A stretch of DNA of 64,000 bases from Whitmania pigra. Its lineage: Eukaryota; Annelida; Clitellata; Hirudinida; Haemopidae. Shown piece by piece: positions 33,415 to 55,469 of the stretch. A model generated the notes under the pieces. That model saw only the letters and a program-made list of their open reading frames with translations. It ran no database searches and was not told the origin of the DNA. Each line of letters opens with the position of its first letter. Position 1 is the stretch's first letter. A program made the translations under genes and the position numbers. The stretch lies in contig JAJTWR010000302.1 of NCBI GenBank assembly GCA_021613335.1, positions 627,501 to 691,500 on the forward strand. Direction: 5' to 3'.

Positions 33415-34476
33415 ATGTCGGATTCAAATATACAAAACGATATCTCATTTGACGACATAGTCGTTGACGATCCGTGCGTCATATGCTTGGATGACATCAA
33501 GAATCTCAGCACGACTGACGTCTGCAATCATCGCTTCTGCTTTGAATGCATCGAGCGTTGGTCCAAAATAAACAGCCAATGTCCATTGTGTAAGAGGAAG
33601 TTCATGGAGATATTTTACGATTTCAAAGAGGACAAGACTCACAGTACTCTGGAAATAGTGCCTCCGTTGAATTTTGATAATCCTACCGATTTAGAGGAAG
33701 CAGATGACGATGGATTTGAGATGATAATCGGAGATATCATCCAAGTTATTGTAAACCACTTGCATTTGTACTACGCCAGTGTAATCCATTCGGCTGATGG
33801 AATTGAAAGTTCCGCTGATGAGGATGATAACGATGCATTCAATAACGATGATGATGATGTTAATAATAATGATAATGATGATAATGATAATAATGATGAT
33901 GCTAATAATGATGCTAATAATGATGCTAATAATGATGATGATATTGACTTTGATATTGATATTGACATTGATATTGATACCGATACCGATACTGATACTG
34001 ATACTGATTTTGACAATGGTATTGTCAATGATGATGGCATTGATTTTGATATTGTTATTGACATTGATAATGGTATTGAAATTGATATTAATATTTATAA
34101 TTGTGTCGGTATTAACATTGATGTTGATAATGAAAATGATAATACTGAGAATATTAATCATAACTTCACATCGACGGAGACAGAGACAGATGAAGAACAA
34201 AGCTGTGAAGACAAGGAAGTCAGTTCATCGGATGGAGATCTTGATAATGATGCAGCTTATGATGTCAACTTTCTGAAGGAGCGCAGTTTAAGAAAAAACC
34301 TATCATCACCTAATTCATATTCCCCTAGAAAACGACAAAGGCTTGATGATTACGATTACGATTATGATGGTGATGATGAAGATGATGGTGATGACGATGA
34401 CGATGATGATGATGATTTGATGACCCCAATTGACCTTGAATTAGAACCGCATTCAAAAAGGGGCCAATACTATTAA
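33415..34476 (+). CDS. FDDIVVDD-type RING protein, copy E4, with very long acidic tail
   Basis: Single exon of 353 residues, the longest of the family. The RING is at about residues 22-62. Residues about 130-260 are Asp/Asn/Ile low complexity built from GAT-AAT, GAT-GCT, GAT-ATT and GAT-ACC repeats (DIDIDIDIDTDTDTD). A more normal region follows (TETETDEEQSCEDKEVSSSDGDLDND, read in two parts), then a basic patch PRKRQRLDDYDY, another Asp run, and the end HSKRGQYY. The basic patch looks like a nuclear signal. This copy probably shows the full-length family plan from which E1-E3 were shortened. It is a predicted E3 ligase. Confidence 0.84.
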   Translation: MSDSNIQNDISFDDIVVDDPCVICLDDIKNLSTTDVCNHRFCFECIERWSKINSQCPLCKRKFMEIFYDFKEDKTHSTLEIVPPLNFDNPTDLEEADDDGFEMIIGDIIQVIVNHLHLYYASVIHSADGIESSADEDDNDAFNNDDDDVNNNDNDDNDNNDDANNDANNDANNDDDIDFDIDIDIDIDTDTDTDTDTDFDNGIVNDDGIDFDIVIDIDNGIEIDINIYNCVGINIDVDNENDNTENINHNFTSTETETDEEQSCEDKEVSSSDGDLDNDAAYDVNFLKERSLRKNLSSPNSYSPRKRQRLDDYDYDYDGDDEDDGDDDDDDDDDLMTPIDLELEPHSKRGQYY

Positions 34477-35005
34477 ACCTTCTAGCCTTTTTATCATAAT
34501 CTTGTTCGCTCCCGGAGCCACTTTTAAGACTTGAAACATATTAACTGTCAATACTGTTTCAGCAATGTCCATTTTCTATAATAAAACCGATGATTATAAA
34601 TTTTTGAGATTGAAAATAATAAGCAAAAGTTATTCAAAAATTGTCGATTTTTTACTTCATGATTTTATATATACTAATCAAGAAAATGTGAATAAAACAA
34701 ACGTTATTTATTTTTTTTATAATTATGATTTGACAGGGGACGATTATTGAGTGGATTATTGATTATTGATTATTGATTATTGATTATTGACAAATTCTCG
34801 ATCGATTCCAAGTAACGTTATGTTTATAATATTATATGTTAATGAACGCATAAATTATCAGTAAAAACATTAGTAATAACAACGTAAAATAATAAAATAT
34901 TAATTAAATATTAATTAAATGATTAAAACAGCTACGAGTCTCTTATTATTTTTTTAATAAGTAAAAAATTAACAATAACAACAATCAAATTACTTTTAAT
35001 ATTTA
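34477..35005. other. intergenic spacer with a 7-bp repeat
   Basis: GATTATT is repeated about five times at 34,752-34,788. The rest is AT-rich 3' flank of E4 and 5' flank of E5. No gene seen. Confidence 0.6.
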
Positions 35006-35124
35006 AGATCTTTTTATATGACGAGCGCGCATATTCAAAATCATTAGTCTTCTAATATATTGTACTGCATGTCTTAAATCTCAATTCGTCAGATTCATTT
35101 GTATCAAAACATTTCATACCAAAC
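35006..35124 (+). promoter_or_regulatory. conserved 5' block of RING copy E5
   Basis: AGATCTTTTT at 35,006 and GCGCATATTCAAAA at 35,027; the leader to the ATG is shorter than in E2-E4 by about 25 bases but ends in the same CCAAACATG. Confidence 0.5.
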
Positions 35125-35871
35125 ATGTCGGATACTAACAAACAAAACGATATCTCATTTGACGACATAGTCGTTGACGATCCGTGCGTCATATGCTTGG
35201 ATGACATCAAGAATCTCAGCACGACTGACGTCTGCAATCATCGCTTCTGCTTTGAATGCATCGAGCGTTGGTCCACGCTGAACGATAAATGTCCTTTATG
35301 CAAGCGACAGTTCACTAAGATATTCCACGATTTCAAAGCTGATAGCACTCATAGTACCTTAAACGTAGAGTACTCGATGACCTGCGATGGAGACAACGAT
35401 GACGATGATATAAGTATCGAAATGAACGAAAATGGTGAAAGCGACTTAGATGCCAGCTTGGAAAGAACAGTGGAAAATATTTTAAACTCCATTGAACTCC
35501 AGCCTGGAGAATCGATCAGCTCTAGGTTCATTGGGTCTGATCTCGAGCAAAACATCATCAGAACTGTCATCGAAAGAGCAGCCACCAGGGGATTGGAACA
35601 ACCTGACCCATTCATGCAAGGCTATGATTCTTATACTGAAGAAGCCTTTCTTTTGCAAGATGACACTTATCCGAGAGTATTTCCCAATCCGAGTTATTCC
35701 AATCCTGGAAACGAGTTTGGGTTGAACGAAACAAGCAACGACGGCTTGGAAGGATCTAGTTTCAACTTTAGGGGTTTGTTGACAACTGACGATGACGCTG
35801 GCGACACTGACGACACTGACGACGATGAAAGCGAAGCAGACCCACCGATGAAGAGAGCCAAATACCTATGA
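35125..35871 (+). CDS. FDDIVVDD-type RING protein, copy E5
   Basis: Single exon of 248 residues. The RING is as in E2-E4 but with RWSTLNDKC and CPLCKRQF, followed by KIFHDFKADSTHSTL. The tail is not dominated by codon repeats. It has a mixed acidic region, a possible helix (SLERTVENILNSIEL), FIGSDLEQNIIRTVIERAAT, then EDDAGDTDDTDDDE-like acidic residues and a basic end PPMKRAKYL. That end resembles those of minus-strand B1 and B2 (LKRHKN, SKRPKI). Likely a nuclear RING E3 ligase and the least repeat-distorted member. Confidence 0.84.
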   Translation: MSDTNKQNDISFDDIVVDDPCVICLDDIKNLSTTDVCNHRFCFECIERWSTLNDKCPLCKRQFTKIFHDFKADSTHSTLNVEYSMTCDGDNDDDDISIEMNENGESDLDASLERTVENILNSIELQPGESISSRFIGSDLEQNIIRTVIERAATRGLEQPDPFMQGYDSYTEEAFLLQDDTYPRVFPNPSYSNPGNEFGLNETSNDGLEGSSFNFRGLLTTDDDAGDTDDTDDDESEADPPMKRAKYL

Positions 35872-36436
35872 AAACAGTGGCCTAAGACAATCAGTTAAAT
35901 GAGGATATTAGACGAGCATCTTGTATTAAATAGTCCTGCAGCCTCTGAAGCCAGTGTATGGAATCTCGAAAACCTAATGAGCTAAGGTATCTTGGATACC
36001 AATGTACCACTTCTCAGCTGTATGGTGACGTCCTCACCAAATTGTACAAATTGTGGCACAATAATTTTTAATTCAACCATTTTCAAATGATATTCTCTCG
36101 TTCTTATAATAAATAAATAAAAGTTAACGCATAACCCCCCAAATCAAACCTGTCTTAGAAGTTGTAAGATAACATGAATTAATGATGATGAGATGGACAG
36201 ACCAGAACCTTTATCTATGCCAGTGCATCCCAATACAAATCGAGTTGCATCCCAACCAGCAAAATCTATTAAGATACAAAGATGAGTCCGGCAAGCATCT
36301 TCATTGAAAACAAATCCCTTTATTCTCCAGCGCATTCTAGTAATACAGTTGTCGGTTCAAGTCAAAACGCATTAATAATCGTCACAGAAAACAAATTGTT
36401 ATAATCGAACAATCGGATTAAAATATAATAATGTTG

Positions 36437-36467
<31 letters not shown>

Positions 36468-36546
36468 CAATACATCACTCAAACTACATTAACTACTTGT
36501 CCTTTATTTGTGCTAACCAGGTTGGGCTTGCATAGAATATCTTCTT
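35872..36546. other. 3' flank of the RING cluster
   Basis: Contains AATAAATAAATAAAAG (about 36,106), a good 3' end for E5, and an AAT microsatellite at about 36,438-36,463. A minus-strand open frame at 36,144-36,335 has no recognisable homology and was not called. Confidence 0.5.
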
Positions 36547-36744
36547 ATTGGTGGGAAAATGTTATTAACCCTGCCTGTCATTCGCCAACGAATTAAGGCT
36601 TCTCATTGGCCAGCTTCAGTTATGAGCGAAGATGCATTGGCCAATGGCGGGTCTGTGTTCATCCTATTGGGTGTCAAAGCTAATCACGTGCAGCCAACCA
36701 ATAGCAATTCTCTCAGCCAGCGATATAAAATTTAAACTACCAAT
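36547..36744. promoter_or_regulatory. dense CCAAT-box cluster with E-box and TATA
   Basis: ATTGG or CCAAT occurs at 36,547, 36,605, 36,636, 36,641, 36,666, 36,698 and 36,740, with CACGTG at 36,685 and TATAAAA at 36,724. Such spacing is typical of an NF-Y-driven promoter reading rightward. No protein-coding frame follows, so the product, if any, is unknown. Confidence 0.5.
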
Positions 36745-37387
36745 GAGAGGAGAACTTAATAGTTTTACACTGCCAGCTAAGCTCTATGGCATAATAAAGT
36801 TCGTTTGGTTCGAGGAAAATAGACTGCTAGGCATAAAAATAGTGGCGACAGATTTAAAATTGCAATAAAACGTTTCCAGATAACATTGATTGTGATAATG
36901 TAATAAAATTAATAATAATAATAACAACAACAACAATAATAATAATAATAATAACAATAATAATAACAATAACAAGAATAATAAGGATCCTAAGGGCATT
37001 AATTAAAATATACTTTTCAATACAATCTGACGGTCGATTGGCGGGAAAAGCACAAAAATAGAACAGATGTAGGATTAAGATGCGAACGGAACACACAAGC
37101 ATGATTTCTCTCTCGAATCTCTAAAATTACAAATTAAAAAAAAAAGTTATCGTCAAAAATGATCCCGAGGCTCGTGGCCGTAAATAGAACGGGGACCTAA
37201 TCGGAATGCAGGGATATGATGCAAGGGGGTGATGAGCCAATTAGAGAAGGACGTAGGTGACTCCGTCGGGCGTCTTCCGTCAACGGAAAGGGTGACTTCT
37301 ATCGGATAGATCGGATTGCTGATTGCGTAAATTTGATTCGATGTTACAAGTGCTCTCTGTACAGAACTCTAGGGTCGTCGGCGGAGG
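36745..37387. other. intergenic, partly the likely 3' UTR of the USP gene
   Basis: An AAT/AAC microsatellite lies at about 36,905-36,985. The stretch 37,150-37,387 is less AT-rich than the rest and is probably the 3' untranslated part of the minus-strand deubiquitinase gene. Confidence 0.45.
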
Positions 37388-50612
<13,225 letters not shown>

Positions 50613-51175
50613 TCTCCGATGGGCATAAAAACAGAAAGCATTCAAGGATTTGGACCGTAGATTACTGCTAAAACCGAACGCTCATCGGCAATCTACGAGG
50701 AGAGTTGTAACACGAAAAAAAAACATTGAACTTTATGCACTCCAGAGATGCGACGTCACGTTATGAAAAAAAAAACTTTTAATAACTTTTAATCTTTTTA
50801 TAAATAAATTATCGGTGCAATCGATATTTTGATCGTAAAATATAAAAGTTTAATTTGCGTAACCGGATTACGTAAACAAGACCGCACGGTATTAGAATTG
50901 CCACTTTATGCTTTATTCCTCTTTTTGAACCCCGGTGTAATAATTCATCCGGCCGAAAATGCCTCGCCCAACATCGCGAAAAAAAAGTAAGGTTGACCTA
51001 ACAATCCAATCACTTATGGCCATAAAACCATTCGATCGACCCTGTGCCCTTTAGCAGTCTCGACGAAACTTCCTTCACTCGATACCAACTACAAACCAGA
51101 GCTCTCAAAATCTGCGGTTTATTCTTTTGATTGTAATTACAAACTAAAGTACTCGAAGTCTGTGCTGCACATCGT
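50613..51175. other. spacer between USP start and SBDS stop
   Basis: Both genes run leftward. This 560 bp must hold the USP promoter and 5' UTR and the SBDS 3' end. No TATA box is clear; a GC-richer stretch at 50,640-50,710 may be the USP 5' UTR. Confidence 0.45.
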
Positions 51176-52876
51176 TTATTCAAACTTCTCCTCATCGTCC
51201 TTGACATCTTTAAGGCTAATGATTTCTACGTGGCCTTTGCCTTTCGAGTCCTTCTCGACAATCTGACTCACTTCTCTGTAAACTCCAGGATCGATGAGAA
51301 TCACCTGTAATAAATCAATGAATCAAAATCTCACCAAGAACAGTAAATAAATATCTCAGATATAATAAATATTAACAAAAGTACAATGACAAAAAGACAT
51401 GAAAAGCAAATGCGATCAAAATTTGCCACGGGACTTACCAGCTCCAAGCTGTCTGTGCATCTGTCTTCTTCGACGGCAGACGACAATTTCTTGACCTTTT
51501 CCCTTATGATTTTGCCTTCTTTTGCTGAATAGATGAAAAATATTTATTCACAATAAACCCAACCCCACCCCATCCGTGTTGGTTGTGCTAATGGGTTACG
51601 TTCCCGCATGCGTCGGTAATTGCGACAGTCGTAAGTTGTCGCGTTCGAAACCCAGCCACAAGCGCTATGTAAATGGTTACATAAATGCAGTACAATTACG
51701 TCGCCAACGCCTTCGTTAAATTGTAAAAAATTTGTCAAAGAATAAAACGTGAGAGTAAAACGTAAACGCTTCGCCTAACCGGGTGCCGTCACCTTCACTC
51801 TCATCTCAGCTCTTCTGATCTTTATGGTGTCCGAGGACTTCAGCAACTTTATAGCTTCGAGTGCCTGGGTAAAGGTGACATTAATTAATTAATAAATAAA
51901 ACTCATTTTTAACGACAAAACTCTGGAGATAATTAATTTCTAAGATGTAGGACACAACCAAATTGGCTCAACTTACCAGTTGCTTGGCATTTTTGTTAGG
52001 CTTAATGGCAAAATGGAGGTCCTTGAGTGCTTTCTCGATCATCGTGACCGGGTAAGGCCTTTCGGTGTCGGGATTTATGCACTTGTCCGCGACGATGGTG
52101 GCAACTTCTCTGGAAGACGATTCCAAGTTCGCTTTTCTTTCTTTTTCTGAGACTTGCAATTCTCCTTTAGACAAGATCTGCAGAGAAGCAAATGCAACAA
52201 TTGTTAATGAAATAACTATGATTTATGTTATTTTAAAAAAGGTTGTAGTTAACTGACGAGCTATATTTCATGAAATTATTGAAGAGAAGGATATTCAAAA
52301 ATCTGCACAGTAAAAAAAAGTGTATGAGATTTGAGTTGAGTTAGTGTGCAAAGCAGATACATGAACTTTAATAATGCTTATATCCTTGCAAATAATTATA
52401 AGTTTTAAAATCCAACCTGCAAACATATTTCTTGGATGTCTTCAGTTCCAAAAGCACCTCTCAGGTCTTCATTCTTTGCAACTTGTCCCTTGGACACATT
52501 TAGAAAGACCATCTTGGTCTGAAGCACCTCATTTATGTCTATCTCACTAAATAAAAACGTAAATTTAAGCACGCAATTAAAGAATATCCAAATGCTAGCT
52601 ATCATCCCTTGCAATTGCAAGCCTCAACTACAGATGTTTGCACAAAAAAAGTTATATAATACTTCACGTAACACATTAATTACATTTTAATTACGCCAGA
52701 AAACAACACTGTTAAATAGCAAGAGAACGTCATCAACTCGCTAACACTTTATCTCGCCATGAAGTAACTTTATTTGGATAGCAAGCTATTTCAAAGCGTT
52801 TGCCACCCTTCTTCAGCCTAACAATAGCAATATTGGTCAGCCGCTTTTGATTTGTAGGAGTAAATATGCCTGCCAT
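51176..52876 (-). CDS. SBDS: ribosome maturation protein SBDS
   Basis: Six exons: 52,746-52,876; 52,417-52,546; 51,977-52,177; 51,780-51,864; 51,439-51,524; 51,176-51,304. All phases close; 253 residues against about 250 in vertebrates. Conserved stretches include [58 protein letters not shown] and the end DDEEKFE. With the GTPase EFL1, SBDS releases eIF6 from late 60S subunits in the cytoplasm (established knowledge). The three SBDS domains fall at about residues 1-95, 96-170 and 171-253. The stop codon TAA overlaps an AATAAA (51,175-51,180), suggesting a very short 3' UTR. A SINE sits in the intron at 51,525-51,779. BTF3 lies 770 bp away head to head. Confidence 0.96.
51575..51745 (+). mobile_element. 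tRNA-derived SINE, copy 2 (SBDS intron)
   Basis: A-box-like TGTGCTAATGGGTT and B-box GCGTTCGAAACCC, followed by CTATGTAAATGG and CATAAATGC. Head and body match the copy at 41,525-41,740 in order and spacing. Placed in the SBDS intron before the exon at 51,439-51,524. Confidence 0.5.
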
Positions 52877-53646
52877 ACTTCTCAAGACAGATATAGAAAT
52901 TTGGTGGTCCGCAACTATAAACAGCCTATAATCTCAACAATTCCTTATTGCGCAAGAGGCAATATGGGTGCTCCGTTACGATTTGTAGTAATAATTCAAA
53001 AATGATATTAACAATAATAATGATATAATTTGAAACACTTAATAAAAAATATTTTATTACTTCAACGTTTAAAAATCAAATTTAAAATAACAAGAAAATA
53101 TAAATTTTACAATTAACTAATAATAATTTTATAAATAAGTAAATAGTAACAACTGGTATGTCAAAAGCAATCTATTGCACAAATAGTTAAACATTTTATC
53201 TAAGCAAAAAATTTAAATATGTACAAATTTATAGCTCAGTTTTTCAAATTGTAACAAGACATGTTCAAGTCAATACTAAGTTAAATGGCATAACAAATTT
53301 TAATTTTTATAAAACTGTAAAACTTACATTATTTTATAAACAAAATATTTTTACAATCAAATTTTAAATTTTTAAATAAAAGGAAAAGCATATCTTTAAG
53401 TAGTCTATAAAGTTTTTTCTTTCTCAGGGCCATCTTGTTGTTGACCGCGTGATTCTTGAAGGAATATTCCGCAGAACAAACCCTTTTCGTTGAGAAGTTT
53501 TGAATTCAGGTTGATTGAAATCTAGATTCATTTCTGGTGCAATTTATTTTAGGGCTATTAGCAGAAAATTTTTAGTTTTATTGCATAAGTTGCACATGGA
53601 TACCGTTCACTGACTCTTTGTTAAATTTGTGATTGAATTTATAGAA
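52877..53646. other. divergent promoter region SBDS / BTF3
   Basis: 770 bp between two start codons on opposite strands, mostly AT-rich. At 53,404-53,424 TCTATAAAG is followed by a pyrimidine tract TTTTTTCTTTCTC, like a TOP-type start expected for translation-related genes such as BTF3 (inference); alternatively the tract and following AG are a splice acceptor of a 5' UTR exon. Nothing else seen. Confidence 0.4.
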
Positions 53647-54658
53647 ATGAACGCTGAAAGATTAAAGCAGCTCCAGGAACAAGTCCGCATTGGTGGCAAA
53701 GTAAGTTTTAGATTTTATAATTATTGAGCCAACAATTCGAAATTTGACTTAACCACGCGATTATTGGCGATGAATAGAATTTACGATCGTCGGAAAAACG
53801 TGCTCCCAAAGTATTGATCAAAAAGCTTCCATAGATGACAATTTTCTCTAGCCACTTGTGCCATATTTAGCCATGTCGAAAAACGTGACAACGTGCTGAA
53901 TTAAATTTCCTCTCCTTTAGGGATCAGCCAGAAGGAAGAAGAAGGTAGTCCACAAATCCAACTTGACAGACGACAAGAAGATCCAATTGGTTCTGAAGAA
54001 GATCGGAGTCAACACAATCCCTGGAATTGAGGAGGTGAATTGAAGTCTTTGATATCTGATATTTTCCAAGTTGCTTCAGACAGCAGCACAATTTAATATC
54101 AGATTAGCTGCTAGTGATTTTTTGCCAGTTGTCAATGGTGTTTTAAACCATCTTTTTCCGTTGAAAGGTCAACATGATCAAGGATGACGGAGATGTCATC
54201 CACTTCAACAACCCCAAGGTTCAGGCTTCCCTTCAGTCGAACACCTTTGCCATCACTGGTCACTCTGAGATCAAGTGTTAGTAAAAATATAACTTAACTA
54301 TCATATTTGTAATTAGCATAACTTATAATTATTCATGATTGAATTGCAGCTGTCACTGAACTCCTCCCCTCCATCCTGAGCCAGCTGAGACCTGACAGCT
54401 TGACAGCAGTCCTCAAGAAAATGGCTTCCCAGGATCCAGAGGCAGCTGCCAATGGAAGGAAACTCGAAGAAGATGATGAAGTACCTGGTCAGTATTTGGT
54501 GCCTTGGATGGATTGTAGTAGTGGACTGATATATTGATATATAGTAATTGATAACTACAGGTTAACATTGCAACATAACGAGCATTGTGATATAACGTGT
54601 TGATTTTTCAGACCTTGTTGAAAACTTCGACGAAGCTTCTAAGACAGAGGTCAACTGA
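53647..54658 (+). CDS. BTF3: transcription factor BTF3 / nascent polypeptide-associated complex beta subunit
   Basis: Five exons: 53,647-53,700; 53,921-54,034; 54,168-54,276; 54,350-54,487; 54,612-54,658. They give 153 residues, close to the short BTF3 form. It begins [19 protein letters not shown], has the basic ribosome-binding motif [10 protein letters not shown], and a NAC domain at about residues 35-95 ([40 protein letters not shown]). The acidic tail [15 protein letters not shown] ends the protein. With the alpha subunit it forms NAC, which meets nascent chains at the ribosome exit tunnel and limits wrong ER targeting (established). AATAAA at 54,746 lies 88 nt after the stop. Introns are short (73-220 bp). 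Confidence 0.97.
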
Positions 54659-54745
54659 GCGATGTGACTGGGGCATGCGGGTCGTTCGAGTGCCGTCGAC
54701 CGAGGGCGACCACGTGTTTCCGTTGCACTAGTTTTTTACTCTAAT

Positions 54746-54751
54746 GAATAA
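54746..54751 (+). terminator. poly(A) signal of BTF3
   Basis: AATAAA 88 nt after the BTF3 stop; a second AATAAA lies about 27 nt further downstream. Confidence 0.7.
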
Positions 54752-55469
54752 AGATTATCATTTTTACTTTGGAAATAAAGGGACCTGTATTCTGAACTGC
54801 ATTTGTTGATAATATCATTCCGAATCCGTACTGCCTTGTGTTGCTTCTAGTACCATAGCGTTCTGCTTGTTGCTACTTGCTGGCTGTTGGGCCATAGTTC
54901 AAAATTCATAAGATGAGTAAGCTTTTGCGATGTTGAACAAAGTAAGCAGATTATTGGTCGCTGAACGCGTTATGGAGTTCAGTTTGGTGAGATAATGTGG
55001 GCCTTGCGAATTATTAGATTTGATTGGTTTTCTGGATTGCACGTCGTCTAGGTTCTGATATCTGGTAACTGTCAGGCTGTGATTTGTCGATGAGCTTCGA
55101 ATTCCGGAGGCCTAATAAGTAGGCGGGCAGGATTTTACTGAAACCTTTGATGTGAAATATTTTACAATCATCTTCTCGTCTATTTTAATTGTTTTGCTCT
55201 GAGTAAAACTTTCAAAACAAAAATAAATAAATTTGACAGGCCAATAAACGACTTGATTGCAAAATTGAATGAAATTTCAAAGTAAAATGTTTAATAGAAG
55301 ATGTAATTATGTCACAGTAAATAATGTTCATGTAAAATAATCATTTAAGATAATAATAATCAACTTATATTAAATTTGACTTTGAGTTATAGTTATCAAT
55401 GTCAACTTTTAAACCAGAGCAATTGCATGCTTTTAGTTTATATTTGAAAGTTGTGAAATATACATACCG
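54752..55469. other. spacer between BTF3 and the hydrolase gene
   Basis: 54,820-55,150 is less AT-rich than its surroundings, without a long open frame or recognised RNA fold. It may hold the promoter of the downstream gene. No call made. Confidence 0.45.

Noticed and set aside
33691..34276. Ile-rich and Ser-rich minus-strand frames opposite the E4 tail
   Set aside because: Shadows of the GAT-repeat acidic tail on the other strand.
1806..35871. Viral origin of the RING cluster (resemblance to viral nuclear RING proteins)
   Set aside because: Cellular TOPORS has the same post-RING strand, the oldest-looking members have introns, and no viral neighbour genes are present; similarity alone cannot support transfer.
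36144..36335. Small minus-strand frame with a mixed, non-repetitive sequence
   Set aside because: No family resemblance, no start context or splice partners; likely chance within the flank of E5.
53760..53905. Possible C/D-box snoRNA in BTF3 intron 1 (AGATGA and CTGA 65 nt apart)
   Set aside because: The C box deviates from consensus and no terminal stem pairs the two ends.
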